Of a DNA stretch of 64,000 nucleotides, positions 62,348-64,000 are shown one piece after another (the stretch's first letter is position 1; each line of letters begins with the position of its first letter). The DNA comes from Chloroflexota bacterium (lineage in GTDB: Bacteria; Chloroflexota; Anaerolineae; Anaerolineales; Anaerolineaceae): positions 62,001 through 126,000 of the forward strand of contig WOUT01000006.1 in NCBI GenBank assembly GCA_009773005.1, written 5' to 3'. Made by a program: the position numbers and the translations under genes. The notes under the pieces were generated by a model. It did not search any database, was not told the DNA's origin, and saw only the letters and a list, made by a program, of their open reading frames with translations.

Positions 62348-63412
62348 CTAACCCAGATCGGTCCAACACAGTTCTTTACCAAAGGGCAGGTCTTTAATGG
62401 CGCGTGTCCCAACTACCTGGTTGACTTGATCGGGTTTGATGGCGCCGACCGTCGCCGGACGAAGCACATCGATCATCTCGCGGGTGAGTTTTTCACCAGC
62501 CTTAATGTCACACGCTGCACGCAGACAGCGCCGCTGAACTATGGAGGTGTCTTTTTCATTCGCAGTAATGACTTTATCAGCAGAACCCAAAGCCCTTTCC
62601 AATTCACGGGTTCGTTCAACCATATCTTTCCAGCTTGTAGGGGTCATAGAGAAAGGATGGTCCGGACCGACGCGGGTCGTGTCGTCTGTGAAATGCTTTT
62701 CGATCACACGTCCACCGAGGGCAACAGCGCCGAGCACAGCGGCGTGGCCATGAGTATGGTCTGACAGACCCACCACAACCTGCGGGAACATCTGTTGATA
62801 TGTTTCAAGCACTCGCAGATTGATGAAATCAAAGTTAACTGTGCTGGCTGTGTAATTCGTGTTGCATTGCAGCAATACGACTTGTGGATTAATCTCGAGC
62901 AAGGTGTGAACTGCCTGCTGAACTTCACCAATATCGGCTGCCCCACTCGAAACAATGACCGGTTTCCCTTTTTTGGCGATATATTCCAGCATTTCAATCC
63001 AATTCACATCACCGGAGCCGATCTTGTGCGCAGGTACAAACGGATCAAGGTAATCTACAGCCTCGAAGTCATAAGGCGAAGAGAAATAGTCGATACCGAC
63101 CTTATCGCATTCGTCTTTCAACACTGGCGTCCAATCAAACGGTATGGAAGCATCAGAATAAACCTGGAACACGGATTTTTTCCAGTTTGCCTGGTGAGAG
63201 AGCTGCTGTTTCATGGAGCTAAAGCCATAATCGGAGACGATCTTCGGGGCTCTAAAATTCTGAAATTTTGCGGCGTCCGCACCGGCTTCTTTGGCAAGAC
63301 GGATGAGTAACTTTGCCCTTTCCAAATCGCCATCATGGTTTGCTGAGATATCCGCAATAAAATAGGTGGGGTGATCTAACCCGACCAGATGAGAACCAAT
63401 TTTCACTTGCAC
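62348..63412 (-). CDS. NeuB/PseI-type nonulosonate synthase with SAF domain
   Basis: A 354-residue synthase. The barrel has YFIADISANHDGDLERAKL, AAKFQNFRAPKIVSDYGF, FSSPYDFEAVDYL, HKIGSGDVNW, KPVIVSSGAAD, LQCNTNYTA and IEKHFTDD. The C-terminal SAF domain runs from about residue 290 (RRCLRAACDIKAGEKL and PFGKELCW). Replacement of the usual TGM by SGA and the DISANHDG opening resemble PseI/LegI-like members. With the cytidylyltransferases it would make and activate a nonulosonic acid. Confidence 0.9.
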   Translation of the reverse strand: MQVKIGSHLVGLDHPTYFIADISANHDGDLERAKLLIRLAKEAGADAAKFQNFRAPKIVSDYGFSSMKQQLSHQANWKKSVFQVYSDASIPFDWTPVLKDECDKVGIDYFSSPYDFEAVDYLDPFVPAHKIGSGDVNWIEMLEYIAKKGKPVIVSSGAADIGEVQQAVHTLLEINPQVVLLQCNTNYTASTVNFDFINLRVLETYQQMFPQVVVGLSDHTHGHAAVLGAVALGGRVIEKHFTDDTTRVGPDHPFSMTPTSWKDMVERTRELERALGSADKVITANEKDTSIVQRRCLRAACDIKAGEKLTREMIDVLRPATVGAIKPDQVNQVVGTRAIKDLPFGKELCWTDLG

Positions 63413-63441
63413 AGTTTCCTCCGTTTTCAGGCAACTAGTTT

Positions 63442-64000
63442 CTACACAAGAGATTTGATCATTTCCGGGAATCCATGCCGGTATTGATCATGGAATTTTT
63501 TAAGTCCGTCCTTAAAAGCCGGTAAAGGATGCCCGAGCGCAGTCTTCAATTTTTCTGTAGAAAGCGTCAGATTCGGTGATCTCGAAGCGGTCAATCCACC
63601 ATCGTGAACGGACGCGGGGTCAATAAGGTTTGCATCAAACCCGAACTGGGTGGCGATTGCAACGCCAAATTCATATTTTGACATCGCTTCTGCACCCACA
63701 CAGTGATAGATGCCTTTCAAATCCTTTTCAGCGGCTTCGATCAGTGTGTCAACCAGATCAAGCACCATCATCGGGCAAAAGAGAATATCAGTAAATCCTT
63801 TTACCCTTTTCCCCTCCGCCAGGTTGTATGCAAACCACTCAGCCAGGCTGCGTGTGCCGGTGATGCTCCAACCATAGAAATTAACCCGCGCCACCAGCGC
63901 ATTGGGATTTGCTTCCAGCACAGCTTGCTCACCGTGTAGTTTTGTTTTGGCATAAACACTCAGTGGTTCAGGTGTATCGGTTTCTGTATAGTTACCAGTG
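63442..64000 (-). CDS. RmlD-like SDR (sugar reductase), partial
   Basis: The frame continues past the right edge, so the N-terminal Rossmann part is missing. From the edge it reads YTETDTPEPLSVYAKTKLHG, with the YxxxK catalytic pair, as in dTDP-4-dehydrorhamnose reductases. It then has VARVNFYGWSITGTRSL and an RSPNLTLSTEKLKTALG end typical of RmlD (SD-type tail). It probably reduces a 4-keto sugar for the glycan. It ends 29 bases before the NeuB-type gene. Confidence 0.85.
   Translation of the reverse strand, partial: TGNYTETDTPEPLSVYAKTKLHGEQAVLEANPNALVARVNFYGWSITGTRSLAEWFAYNLAEGKRVKGFTDILFCPMMVLDLVDTLIEAAEKDLKGIYHCVGAEAMSKYEFGVAIATQFGFDANLIDPASVHDGGLTASRSPNLTLSTEKLKTALGHPLPAFKDGLKKFHDQYRHGFPEMIKSLV

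Noticed and set aside
39386-64000. A prophage or mobile island
   Set aside because: The genes are all glycan biosynthesis in one direction, with no integrase, transposase or phage structural gene and no obvious boundary repeats.

Overview
The window looks like part of a chromosome from an anaerobic Chloroflexota bacterium of the Anaerolineae type. The evidence is a giant MalT-like/BTAD regulator, DUF5317 and NHLP-clan proteins, lipoproteins with Thr/Pro/Ala-rich linkers after the lipobox, a PATAN/GTPase module and moderate GC. This placement is inference from gene content; there is no marker gene apart from one tRNA-Phe.

Left end (1-6.9 kb): a minus-strand regulator of 1079 residues (NTPase, TPR, winged helix and BTAD) stands upstream of a compact operon. 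That operon holds a 46-residue membrane peptide, a DUF5317 membrane protein and an NHLP/Os1348-like protein. Three tandem 12-bp repeats lie just upstream of the peptide gene's -10 box, in the layout used by SARP-type regulators. DUF5684, YdcF-like and lipoprotein genes follow. 6.9-12 kb: a phosphonate-type ABC importer (phnD, phnC and a fused double-domain phnE) with direct repeats at its promoter, then degV. 12.3-16.4 kb: a 1352-residue diguanylate cyclase with a periplasmic solute-binding domain.

16.4-33.3 kb: a catabolic region with three plus-strand blocks. Block one is a three-subunit molybdenum hydroxylase plus a cytosine-deaminase-like amidohydrolase. Block two is a BMP-type ABC importer of the nucleoside/purine class. 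Block three is a four-subunit biotin- and Na+-dependent decarboxylase of the methylmalonyl-CoA decarboxylase kind, plus a cyclase-family metal hydrolase and a GNAT-like protein. A convergent DUF2877 (AllH-like) gene closes it. The order suggests uptake of an N-heterocycle, hydroxylation, hydrolytic opening, and decarboxylation of a CoA ester coupled to Na+ export. The substrate is not identified, and the amidohydrolase appears to lack one expected metal-ligand histidine.

33.3-39.4 kb: a C39-like peptidase, tRNA-Phe, a PATAN/MglA-like GTPase/V4R-like signalling operon, a divergent helicase-associated protein and a Kbl/BioF-type PLP enzyme.

39.4-64 kb: about 24.6 kb of tightly packed minus-strand genes for surface glycan synthesis. 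It has two NeuB-type synthases (one without a SAF domain), three cytidylyltransferases (one fused to a HAD phosphatase), a radical SAM/SPASM enzyme, SDR and Gfo/Idh oxidoreductases, a DUF115 protein, many GT2/GT4/GT-C transferases and an unexpected MoaD-like beta-grasp protein ending in Gly-Gly. The last gene (RmlD-like) runs off the right edge. The content points to one or more CMP-nonulosonic acids transferred to a polysaccharide or glycoprotein.
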